Positions 45,741 to 53,713 of a stretch of DNA of 64,000 bases are shown piece by piece. The DNA is taken from NCBI RefSeq assembly GCF_005434965.1, contig NZ_SKCI01000002.1, positions 186,001 to 250,000 of the forward strand, in the 5' to 3' direction. The DNA comes from Marimonas lutisalis. GTDB lineage: Bacteria > Pseudomonadota > Alphaproteobacteria > Rhodobacterales > Rhodobacteraceae. Each line of letters starts with the position of its first letter. The first letter of the stretch is position 1. Under the pieces are notes generated by a model. The model ran no database searches, was not told where the DNA came from, and saw only the letters and a list, made by a program, of their open reading frames with translations. The translations under genes and the position numbers were made by a program.

Positions 45741-46392
45741 GCATGTCTGGCCGCAGAAAAGGGGAGGGGTCTATACACTTACATATGTCGACGGAATCCG
45801 GTCAACATATGGGAAGGCCGCTCCTCCTCTGTGCAAGATGGGCCAGTTATGTCCGAATAGCCGGCAATAGGCTCCCAGAGTTGGTCAGGCCCACGAAAAC
45901 CGCCGGCCAGACAGCATAAGATGTTTCGCAAGTGGTATCGCGCCCTAAGGCGGCCAACTGCGCTGGGCCGGAGGCCTCAGAGGCTCTGCGCCCTTTTCTT
46001 CCACCCCGGATGGGGACACATCGCAGTACGGCCAGAGCGGAACCCTACCCACGGGGCAGCCCCCTTTTCGGCCACCGGTCATCACGTGGGCCTACATGCG
46101 ATGGAACGTGCACGACGCGCTTCGCTCGAGACAGCGCGGTAGTACGCGTTAATGGCGTAAGCCGCTTTTTGCTCTTAGCCGCCATTCGCTGCGCGCCAAA
46201 TGACCGACTGCTGCGCGGACGGAGCTGCCGTTCGGTTTAGTCCAGCAAGAGCTTCAGAATGAATCGGGTATAGGGCTTCCCAATTAAGGTGCGCATCCGT
46301 TCTTGCAGCGCCGTTATCGAGCCGAGCATCGCTGCAGCGACATAAGGCCGGCCGTATGCTATCATTAATAGGTACTAGCAAAGGAGCCCGCC
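45741..46392. other. Non-coding region left of the cargo, with duplicated palindrome element
   Basis: 652 bases without a credible gene. It holds the left copy of the duplicated element: 24 bases identical to 52016-52039 at 45765-45788, then the imperfect 30-base palindrome at 45782-45811, and a GCCGG-x-GGCCTCAG block at 45967-45990 that matches 52184-52207 at 21 of 24 positions. The last 50 bases are the leader of the homocysteine methyltransferase gene with AAGGAG eight bases before the ATG. Apparent ORFs here overlap palindromes and show no coding pattern. Confidence 0.6.
45765..45811 (+). repeat. Duplicated palindrome element, left copy
   Basis: AGGGGTCTATACACTTAC opens a 24-base block identical to the right copy, running straight into a 30-base palindrome (45782-45811) with 12 of 15 pairs formed. 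Mismatches at three pairs show drift. See the right copy at 52016-52062. Confidence 0.8.
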
Positions 46393-47316
46393 ATGACCAA
46401 CAGCCCCCTTCGCGATGATCTCTTCTATCTGACGGAAGCAGGCACCGAGACCGAGGTGATGTACAAGCACGGACACGAGCTGCCGCATTTCGCCATGTTC
46501 ACTCTGCTGGAAAACCCGAAGGCTGTGGATGACATCACGGCAATGTATCATCGTTATCTCGACGTCATGGCCGAAGCGGGCACCGGCGCCATGATCTGCG
46601 GCCTGGAGTATCGGCTCAGCCCGGACTGGGCGGCGCTCTTGGGCCATGACGATCAGGAGCTTGCGGAGATCCAGAAGCGTTGCACCGATCTTTTGCAAGA
46701 TGTCTCAGCCCCCTATGCTAACAGCATACCCCATATCGTGATCGGTGGATGCATAGGCCCACGCGGGGACGCCTATGGCAAGGGTGGCGCGATCACCGCC
46801 GACGAGGCAGAAGCATATCACTCCACCCAACTTGCCGCGCTTAAGGCGACTGGTGCGGATATCGCCTGCGCGCATACCTTCAACAACATCCCCGAAGCAA
46901 TCGGGATCGTCCGCGCCGCCGAAAGCATAGGTCTGCCGATCGCGATCTATTTCTCATTAGACAGTCGAAGCCGCCTAAACTCGGGCCCAACCTTGCGCGA
47001 AGCCGTGGAAACGACAGAGGCCGAGACCGGGGGCGTCGCGGCTTTCTACGGGCTCAACTGCTCTCATCCCGTCGAGTTCGAACCGGCGATCGACGACGGC
47101 GCATGGATGTCGCGGATGCGCTCAGTTCGGCCAAATGCATCGAAGATGGAAAAGATCGCCCTTTGCAAACTCGGTCATCTTGAAGACGGTGATCCGGTGG
47201 AGCTCGGAGAGCAGATGGGTGATCTGCATCGCCGATTTCCTCAGACGAACGTCCTTGGCGGCTGTTGCGGGACGGACGAACGCCATCTTCGCGAGATCGC
47301 TCGAAACGTGCTTTGA
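46393..47316 (+). CDS. Homocysteine S-methyltransferase family protein (island cargo)
   Basis: 307 residues of the zinc-dependent homocysteine/selenohomocysteine methyltransferase family. The three zinc cysteines are in GLNCSHPVEFE (about residue 218) and NVLGGCCGTDERHLREIA (about 288-293). Acceptor is homocysteine; the donor (S-methylmethionine, betaine or another methyl sulfonium/ammonium) is not readable. The opening DDLFYLTEAGTETEVMY is unlike MmuM. It has a strong AAGGAG site and is followed at 80 bases by a betaine-type methyltransferase gene on the same strand, suggesting a joint methyl economy. Confidence 0.8.
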   Translation: MTNSPLRDDLFYLTEAGTETEVMYKHGHELPHFAMFTLLENPKAVDDITAMYHRYLDVMAEAGTGAMICGLEYRLSPDWAALLGHDDQELAEIQKRCTDLLQDVSAPYANSIPHIVIGGCIGPRGDAYGKGGAITADEAEAYHSTQLAALKATGADIACAHTFNNIPEAIGIVRAAESIGLPIAIYFSLDSRSRLNSGPTLREAVETTEAETGGVAAFYGLNCSHPVEFEPAIDDGAWMSRMRSVRPNASKMEKIALCKLGHLEDGDPVELGEQMGDLHRRFPQTNVLGGCCGTDERHLREIARNVL

Positions 47317-47396
47317 TCAGCGGTAGGCATAACAGGCCGTCATGACCGACATTCTGCGAACAACAGAACTTCTGCACTCCGTTGGGGAGAAATCCT

Positions 47397-48233
47397 GTGA
47401 CGTCTGACTACAAGGAAGCGGTGAAAACCGCAGAAGATTACTACAACAGCGCGGACGCGGACGCCTTCTACGCCGCCATTTGGGGTGGAGATGACATCCA
47501 TGTCGGCCTCTATGAGAGTGAAGGCGAAGACATTGCCGAAGCGTCCGCGCGAACCGTACGCTACATGGCGTCAAAGCTTGATCTAAAGCCGGGAACACGC
47601 GTAATCGATATTGGTGCGGGCTATGGCGGTGCGGCACGCTATCTTGCGCGTGAGACCGGTGCGCATGTCACCTGCCTAAACCTCTCGGAAAAAGAGAATG
47701 CGCGCAATCTCAGGCTGACCGCAGAACAGGGCCTTGAAGACACAGTCGAGGTCGTCCACGGTGTATTTGAGGATATCCCCTTTCCGGATAACAGTTTTGA
47801 CGTGGTCTGGAGTCAGGAAGCCCTCCTTCATTCCGGCGACCGCATGCGCGTGCTGAAAGAAGTCGCGCGCGTGCTTAAGCCCGGCGGAGATTTCATCTTC
47901 ACCGATCCGATGAAGACCAACGATATCGATGACACACACGCATACCAGCCGATCTATGAGCGAATCCATCTTCCCGACATGGTTTCGATGGGATTCTACC
48001 AAGCCACACTGGAAGGCCTCGGTTTCGATACGATCGAGATCGCAGACCTTACCCATCAGCTGCGCAATCACTATGCCCGCGTGCGCGAGGAACTTCAGTC
48101 GCGGTGCCACGCGCTGAAGCACCAGATTTCCGCGGATTATGCTGAACGCATGCTCAATGGTCTGAAAGACTGGGTCGAGGGAGCCGACGCCGGGCAACTC
48201 CGCTGGGGCGTGCTTCACTTCCGCAAACGCTAG
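47397..48233 (+). CDS. Class I methyltransferase resembling sarcosine/dimethylglycine N-methyltransferase (island cargo)
   Basis: 278 residues. The opening AEDYYNSADADAFYAAIWGG with DIHVGLYES, the SAM site VIDIGAGYGGAARYLARETG and the segment VWSQEALLHSGDRMRVLKEVARVLKPGGDFIFTDPM match by memory the sarcosine/dimethylglycine methyltransferases (SDMT/BsmB) of halophiles, including the end LRWGVLHFRKR. These make glycine betaine from sarcosine using SAM. GTG 47397 is preferred: GGGGAG lies 7 bases upstream, inside a longer TTG-start reading at 47382. Enzyme specificity needs a test. Confidence 0.75.
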   Translation: MTSDYKEAVKTAEDYYNSADADAFYAAIWGGDDIHVGLYESEGEDIAEASARTVRYMASKLDLKPGTRVIDIGAGYGGAARYLARETGAHVTCLNLSEKENARNLRLTAEQGLEDTVEVVHGVFEDIPFPDNSFDVVWSQEALLHSGDRMRVLKEVARVLKPGGDFIFTDPMKTNDIDDTHAYQPIYERIHLPDMVSMGFYQATLEGLGFDTIEIADLTHQLRNHYARVREELQSRCHALKHQISADYAERMLNGLKDWVEGADAGQLRWGVLHFRKR

Positions 48234-48437
48234 GTATCGCCGATCATTGCAGCGTCATCAAACGTCTGCAGCCTCAAGCAGCGGACGTCGAAGGTCTGTG
48301 AGCGACCGTCCGGTTTGCGGACTTTGCTGCCCTACCGTTTGAAGACCTGAACTACTGCTCTGGTGATTCACTGCGTACTCTGAATTCTAGCCGTGGTCGT
48401 CAGAACCGAAAGCAACCTGATAGGTGTCAGTTGCAGA

Positions 48438-49160
48438 CTAGACCATTTTGGTGAGGCCTTTCTTGAGCGCCGAGGTCATGCCTTGAGCTTCCATATGGAC
48501 TCGAAGCCTCAGGTTGTATCCACCCGGAGCGTTGAGCGCCTCAATCAGGGGTTCACAAGCGATTGCCGATAGGTTCGATGCCACCAACTCTCTGAGAAAG
48601 GCTTCGCCCTGATCCTTGTCTGACACGCGATCGCCAAGCCAGTCCGCGGCATCGCCGACCATGCGCGCGACAGGTGATAGAACAGCCTGCGCGCTAAGGT
48701 AGGCCGCCATTTCATTGGCGTCGCGCACGGGAAAGATGCTGTTCCGGGTACCGAAGATATCCGTGACGATTTTGGGATCCCCGTACATCATGACGGGTGT
48801 GCCGCCCTGTGCAATTCCGGGAAAGGGCATCATTATGGCAGTCGCGCGCGCCGGTCGGACCAAGGCGTCTGCCGCTTCAAGTGACGCGCCAGCCATGAAC
48901 GTGATTACGACTTGTCCTTCTCGAAATGTCAAAGCACCAAGAACATCTGGCGCAACCTCGGCCATCAATCCCAGAAACAGAACGTCGCTTGCATCGACTA
49001 CACCCTGGTTGTTCGCGATCTGAACGTTCTCATAGGCTTCAGCGAGAGAAGAGGAATGATGAGCACTGCGCTCAGAAACAGTGATTTCGTGCCCATCGTG
49101 GACAATGCCTTCCACGACTGCACGGGCGATTGTTCCGCACCCGATCACACCAATTCGCAT
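48438..49160 (-). CDS. ProC-like NAD(P)-binding reductase (island cargo)
   Basis: 240 residues with the F420-oxidoreductase/P5C-reductase Rossmann start MRIGVIGCGTIARAVVEGIV and GQVVITFMAGASLEAADALV. It lines up with pyrroline-5-carboxylate reductase, but the C-terminal PGGTTxxGL signature is replaced by APGGYNLRLRVHMEAQG, and the protein is short for ProC (265-280). A different imine substrate is possible. It is read against the first two cargo genes and is separated from them by 204 non-coding bases. Confidence 0.7.
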   Translation of the reverse strand: MRIGVIGCGTIARAVVEGIVHDGHEITVSERSAHHSSSLAEAYENVQIANNQGVVDASDVLFLGLMAEVAPDVLGALTFREGQVVITFMAGASLEAADALVRPARATAIMMPFPGIAQGGTPVMMYGDPKIVTDIFGTRNSIFPVRDANEMAAYLSAQAVLSPVARMVGDAADWLGDRVSDKDQGEAFLRELVASNLSAIACEPLIEALNAPGGYNLRLRVHMEAQGMTSALKKGLTKMV

Positions 49161-49348
49161 GCTGCCTCTCCTTGTGATCTATTCTAAAGCAGACCTTTGC
49201 ACACTTCGCAGCATGCGTCACTCTGGGCTCAAGCCGGTCATTAGCTGCACGTTGCGCTAAGGTCTGATGTGCGGGACGAAGCGGACTCATTCATCATTCC
49301 TCTCTAGCCTCGCCAGCAGTGTCCCCCACTGAGGTAAGGCTGGTTCTT

Positions 49349-50020
49349 CTACGGGCTTGCCTTCGCGTATCTTAAGGCTGCGGCCCAATCCTCGAGATGA
49401 CTATCGTGATATGGGCCTTGCTCAGACTTGAAGGTGACGACCCCTTTCGCGTCGAGAATATACAAGCGCTCGGGTGCTCCGGCATAATCTTCATTTATCC
49501 GATCGTCTGGCCAATCCAGGACCACTTGGCTGTGAAAGCTGTAAGCCGTTCGCCAATCATGGGCCACCTTGGCTCGCTCATTCATATCTGATGGTTGAGC
49601 GTACATAACTTCGTCGGCACGGTTTGAGTTTGTGTTCCATCCGTCTGTCGGATGCGCTTCCAACGTGTAAACGAAGACGAACTGAACCGAGTTCTCGAAT
49701 TCGTCAATCACCTGCTTCATACGTTCGGATTGACGGCGAAATACGGGACAAGTGTAGCTCCCGAAAATCAACGAGACAGGCGCACCACGAAGTTCGGATA
49801 GCTTCAGCAAGTCGGATGAAACCTCTCCATCCTCAGTCAAAACGTGTGCTGAGAAGTCGGGAGCGGGTTGGCCTATGTCGGCTTGGCATCTCTCTTCACC
49901 CGCTGCCGCCTTGTCGAGGTAGTCACGAAACTCAGCTTTACTTAGACTCATCGCATCTTCGAATTCAGCATCGGACATACTGTCCATCTGATCACGCATA
50001 CTGAATGCAATCTTGCTCAT
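49349..50020 (-). CDS. Deiodinase-like thioredoxin-fold protein with Cys in the selenocysteine position (island cargo)
   Basis: 223 residues. The centre APVSLIFGSYTCPVFRRQSERM is the active-site loop of the iodothyronine-deiodinase family (NFGSCTUPPF in animals), with Cys where those have Sec. The stretch before it (IGQPAPDFSAHVLTEDGEV) is redoxin-like, so a peroxiredoxin-type role on a small thiol or peroxide is as likely as a halogen-removing one. The first 55 residues are helical and acidic (DSMSDAEFEDAMSLSKAEFRDYLDKA). ATG 50020 was chosen over an upstream GTG-like start. It lies 188 bases from the ProC-like gene, on the same strand. Confidence 0.72.
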   Translation of the reverse strand: MSKIAFSMRDQMDSMSDAEFEDAMSLSKAEFRDYLDKAAAGEERCQADIGQPAPDFSAHVLTEDGEVSSDLLKLSELRGAPVSLIFGSYTCPVFRRQSERMKQVIDEFENSVQFVFVYTLEAHPTDGWNTNSNRADEVMYAQPSDMNERAKVAHDWRTAYSFHSQVVLDWPDDRINEDYAGAPERLYILDAKGVVTFKSEQGPYHDSHLEDWAAALRYAKASP

Positions 50021-50175
50021 TGTTCTTCCCCCAACGCCAAACCTACCACACGTGACCACTAAGTCTGTCGCGGACGTTCGCTGCCTTCTTCAGTAACGGC
50101 TGAGTTGCGGACAAAACGCTCATTAAGTTCCACAGTATGCAGGACAGCTTTGAGATTTAGGGGCCGATGACCAAT

Positions 50176-51018
50176 TCATCGTGCGCAAGAGAATAAGTTT
50201 ATCACTGCAGGAACCCGTACGTCATCTCCGTCGGAGAACTCCTCGAAGGCTGCCATTACTGAGCCTTCAATCGCCGCCTCATCAGTTTCCGTCCCGGAAT
50301 ATGCTTTCATTATGCGAGCCGCCGGACCGACCTTGCTGGCTGCGCGCGCAGCACCTGCTACTCCGCCAGGAGGCGTGAGTACGATCTCGACCGGACGCGC
50401 TTCGATACTAGAAACGCCCGCCTGATCCATCAGATTGGCCACGCGTTCGCAGTCCTGAAATGCGGTTGGACCGGGTGAATTGGGGTCTCCTTTCGGATGT
50501 GCACCGAGCCTTTCTTCTGCCGCTTTCTTGGGAATATCAAACCAAGGGTTTTTCGCCACCGAAGCCCAGCAAACAAAGAACATTCTACCATGATCGCTCA
50601 TCGCATTGGACAGGTTCTTCAGGGCCGCAACGGTGTCTGAAAAGAAGCTCATTCCCAATCGCGAGACCAGAACATCGAATTGCTGCGGCGGAAAATCATA
50701 TGTCTGGGCATCAGCCAACAAGAAGGACGCGTTCTGCACGCCAACCGCTTTCGCCCTTTTGGCGGCGCGTGCAAGAAGCGGATCAGAAATATCTACCCCA
50801 AGAACTTTGCCAGCCGGAGCGCGTCGGGCGGCTTCAATGCTGCTTGCTCCGGTTCCACAGCCTATGTCGATGACGCGGTCCGCCGAGACAATGTCAGCCG
50901 TATCCAGCATTATATCCAACATACCGGCCATCGCGGTATCCAGAGCGCGTTCGTGTTCAATCCACTTCAGTCCAGCGGGTGAAGCCCAATAATCAGCCTG
51001 AGCTTTGTTTGCTTCCAT
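50176..51018 (-). CDS. UbiE-like class I methyltransferase (island cargo)
   Basis: 280 residues with SAM motif I DRVIDIGCGTGASSIEAARRA, motif II region KVLGVDISDPLLARAAKRA and FDVLVSRLGMSFFSD as post-motif. The opening NKAQADYWASPAGLKWIEHE is seen in SAM methyltransferases of unknown small-molecule acceptors. The acceptor is not predictable; thiols or metalloids are possible. No partner is adjacent: 116 bases separate it from the deiodinase-like gene on the same strand. Confidence 0.78.
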   Translation of the reverse strand: MEANKAQADYWASPAGLKWIEHERALDTAMAGMLDIMLDTADIVSADRVIDIGCGTGASSIEAARRAPAGKVLGVDISDPLLARAAKRAKAVGVQNASFLLADAQTYDFPPQQFDVLVSRLGMSFFSDTVAALKNLSNAMSDHGRMFFVCWASVAKNPWFDIPKKAAEERLGAHPKGDPNSPGPTAFQDCERVANLMDQAGVSSIEARPVEIVLTPPGGVAGAARAASKVGPAARIMKAYSGTETDEAAIEGSVMAAFEEFSDGDDVRVPAVINLFSCAR

Positions 51019-51212
51019 GAAATGGCACCCCTTTTGGGGACAACTTAGCAGGCATTCATGCTAAACGCAGCATTGATCAAAATGGGCTCGAAGCTGTCGT
51101 TCGCTGCAGCCTGTTCGAGTGACCACTTCGCGAACAGAGCAGACACTCACCTGATCGTATTTCAGTCAAAACACATCTGACCCTCCAACCGTAAAGAAGG
51201 CAAAGTCAAGCC

Positions 51213-51950
51213 ATGCCCTTTCCGCACCATGTTTTCCGCCATACTCCGGCGCTTCGTGGCCTCATCATACCGCCGGGCGAGTCTGAAATGCGCTTCGGCC
51301 AAGATCGCTTTGCCGAGCTCGATATCCAAGCAGAAGAGGAGGGTTGGCCGCCCGGCTGGCGGATGGAGCACGACGCAAGAGAGGCAAATCGGCATGCCGT
51401 TCTGAAAAACCGGTTGGGGCAGGATCTTTGGGTGTTTGCCTACGGTTCCCTCATATGGGATCCGGCCGTACAGATTAAGGAATACAGGTACGGAACCCTA
51501 CCGGGGTGGTGCCGGAGGTTCTGTATGCGGCTCGAAGGCGGACGCGGTAGCCATGAGCGGCCGGGACTAATGGCTGCGCTCGATGAAGGCGGGCATTGCG
51601 ACGGTGTTGTCTTCCGCATAGCCGCGGCGCTAGTTGACCAGGAAACTCAATTCATGTGGCGTCGCGAGATGTTTGCTGGGGCCTACCTCCCACTGTTTAA
51701 GACGGTGGCAACGCCGCAGGGTCCGGTTGATGCTTTGACCTTCGTGATGGATAGGAACAATCGCCGCTACATGCCGGACCTGCCCGAAGACGAGGCGGCC
51801 CAGATGATTGCTGCGGCCGAGGGCGGGCTCGGGCCCAATTTTGCTTACCTCGACTCGCTGGTTCGGCATCTCGACGAACTTGGTATCGCGGATCACGACA
51901 TGCACCGGCTGCACGCCCGCGCCAGAACCTACCGCTTCAAGTCCAACTGA
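51213..51950 (+). CDS. ChaC-like gamma-glutamylcyclotransferase (island cargo)
   Basis: 245 residues. LWVFAYGSLIWDPAVQIKEY is the substrate-binding YGSL loop of the ChaC family and LMAALDEGGHCDGVVFRIAAAL with LFKTVATPQGPVDALTFVMDRNN the rest of the barrel, containing the catalytic Glu region (WRREMFAGAYLP). ChaC-type enzymes cut glutathione to 5-oxoproline and Cys-Gly. The N-terminus HVFRHTPALRGLIIPP matches proteobacterial ChaC starts, so ATG 51213 is kept rather than 51288. It is the last cargo gene before the right copy of the duplicated element. Confidence 0.82.
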   Translation: MPFPHHVFRHTPALRGLIIPPGESEMRFGQDRFAELDIQAEEEGWPPGWRMEHDAREANRHAVLKNRLGQDLWVFAYGSLIWDPAVQIKEYRYGTLPGWCRRFCMRLEGGRGSHERPGLMAALDEGGHCDGVVFRIAAALVDQETQFMWRREMFAGAYLPLFKTVATPQGPVDALTFVMDRNNRRYMPDLPEDEAAQMIAAAEGGLGPNFAYLDSLVRHLDELGIADHDMHRLHARARTYRFKSN

Positions 51951-52305
51951 AACGTGTTCAGTTAGCATTGCTACTAGTGCATAAAGTCGTGCGGTACAGT
52001 CCGAATGCACCGGAAAGGGGTCTATACACTTACATATGTTTACGGGATCCCGTAAACATATGGCACTGGCCCCCCGCCAAGGCGACGGCACGGCTTAACT
52101 ATGTGAGTTGCAGAGAGTGCCGGCCGGGCACGTGTGCGAAGGCCTCGGGGCCCTCTGCCTCCTTTAGGCCTGACCGGGGCCGGGCCGGCGGCCTCAGTAG
52201 CTCTGCGGAGGTTTCCTGCCCTTCAGAAACGGCACAGATAACACGACCATCGCAGAACAGGCTGTGATATATTAAGTCAGCAAAGCTGACACATGAGGTC
52301 AATTC
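51951..52305. other. Non-coding region right of the cargo, with duplicated palindrome element
   Basis: 355 bases without a credible gene, between the ChaC-like gene and the terminase remnant. It contains the right copy of the duplicated element (52016-52062) and the GCCGG-x-GGCCTCAG block (52184-52207). This type of GC-rich, palindrome-rich DNA just before a small terminase gene is where phages and satellites place packaging sites, but no cos or pac sequence is recognised directly. Confidence 0.55.
52016..52062 (+). repeat. Duplicated palindrome element, right copy
   Basis: 24 bases identical to 45765-45788 lead into CATATGTTTACGGGA and its exact reverse complement, a perfect 30-base palindrome (52033-52062). 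Pair 9-22 is T-A here and G-C in the left copy, a compensated change, which argues that the palindrome itself is under selection. The following GGC block is shared in outline. Confidence 0.82.
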
Positions 52306-52810
52306 ATGGGAACCGAGAACAGGCAAAGGACTCATCACTTCGGGGCAAGTATCAGCACCCGTTTGGGGAAGCCTGACAGAGAAGCAGGAGCGGTTCGCGC
52401 ATCTCGTTGCGGAGGGGCTGAACTTCAGCGCTGCCTACCGTGAGGTCTACGACACGTCCGATATGTCCCAGCCATCGGTCTGGCGTGAGGCACATCGGTT
52501 AAGTCGCAACGAAAAGGTGGCAATGCGGATCGCCGAACTCGTCGCTGCGAGGCAGGAGGAGGAGCGTCTGCAGGCCCACATAAGGGCTTACAGGGTTACT
52601 GCCCATTTAGAGGAGATGATGACGTCAGGAGCGTCTGAGAGCACGCGTCTGCGCGCCGCAGAGCTTCTGGGTAAGACGGTTGGCCTGTTTATCGAGAAAG
52701 CCCCGCCGAAGGACGAGGAGCGCTCTCTAGCCGAGCTGGAAGCGGAATTGGCCAAACGAATGGAGAAACTCAAAGTTGCCGGTTCCTTGGGAGGCCGCCC
52801 CAATGATTAG
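52306..52810 (+). pseudogene. Terminase small subunit-like protein, 5' end decayed
   Basis: From 52373 the frame reads LTEKQERFAHLVAEGLNFSAAYREVYDT, the DNA-binding HTH of small terminase subunits, then SRNEKVAMRIAELVAARQ and a C-terminal SLAELEAELAKRMEKLKVAGSLGGRPND. No in-frame ATG or GTG occurs before 52463; ATG 52306 opens another frame, suggesting an indel near 52360-52372. Starting at ATG 52463 gives 115 residues without the HTH. It is the last island gene, next to the right attachment site, and may have packaged satellite DNA into a helper capsid. Confidence 0.7.
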
Positions 52811-53011
52811 GCGCGGAAACGCTTTAGTTTCGCGTTGGCAGCGCATGCAACCGTCTGCGAACCCATTCGTGACGTGCGGTAAGGAGCAAACTTGAGTCTC
52901 GTGTTAACAGTCAAACAGACCCATTGCCTTAGCAAACATGGTAGAAAAATGGGTATAAATGCAGAGCAGCTTCTCAAATCAAAAGAAAAAAAGATGTTTT
53001 CGGAAGGGATT

Positions 53012-53087
<76 letters not shown>

Positions 53088-53263
53088 ATCCGGGCAGGCC
53101 ATCGGCCTGTTCGCCGCTATCTAGGCGGATGCGCGTCCGGGATCAAGCGGAAAATCGCACCTGCGGCGCACCGCGTGCGCGCGGCGTTTGCTCAAACGCA
53201 AAATGCGCCGCTGCAGGGCAGGGCGCATTCGCATTTTTCCGGTATCGGCCAAAGGCCGGCGGC

Positions 53264-53584
53264 TTATTCGTCGTCGTCCGAGGCGACGTCGGCGATCTCG
53301 TCCAGCGAGACGTTGTCGTCATCGTCGTCGTCCAGAACATCGTCCTCGAGTTCGACATCGACGTCATCGTCGTCGAGAACATCCACATCCAGATCGTCCT
53401 CGGTAGCCTTGGCTTTCTTGGTCGCGGCATCTTCGGCATCGGCGGCGATCATGCTGCGCTTGCCGGTCTCCAGTTCGATGACTTCGCCCGTGTAGGGGCT
53501 GACGATCGGGTCCTTGTTCAGGTCGTAAAACCGCTTGCCGGTTGTCGGGCAGACGCGCTTGACGCCCCATTCTTCCTTGGGCAT
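53264..53584 (-). CDS. TIGR02300 (FYDLN acid) family protein
   Basis: 106 residues. The N-terminus WGVKRVCPTTGKRFYDLNKDPIVSPYTGEVIE is the TIGR02300 signature with the FYDLN motif; only one cysteine of the putative zinc site is kept. The rest is a long acidic tail (residues about 65-106, nearly all D, E and V). The function is unknown; such proteins are confined to alphaproteobacteria. ATG 53584 starts MPKEEWG; longer ORFs upstream are not homologous. Confidence 0.85.
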   Translation of the reverse strand: MPKEEWGVKRVCPTTGKRFYDLNKDPIVSPYTGEVIELETGKRSMIAADAEDAATKKAKATEDDLDVDVLDDDDVDVELEDDVLDDDDDDNVSLDEIADVASDDDE

Positions 53585-53713
53585 GGCAATCCCTCTAGAA
53601 TCTCTTGTCTTGTCGACGGTCCGCGCCAACTGCCATAACACGCGCAGGGTGTCAAAGCCTTTCACGCGCGCCTGCAACGGCAGGGCCGCTTCGCACCACG
53701 GAGAGACACGCAG

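Noticed and set aside
46145-46392. SAM-type riboswitch before the homocysteine methyltransferase gene
   Set aside because: Length would allow it, but I could not find the paired elements of any SAM riboswitch class, and the AAGGAG is freely exposed.
49780-50020. Selenoprotein with SECIS element at the deiodinase-like gene
   Set aside because: The active-site codon is a Cys codon and the frame has no internal TGA, so no Sec insertion is needed.
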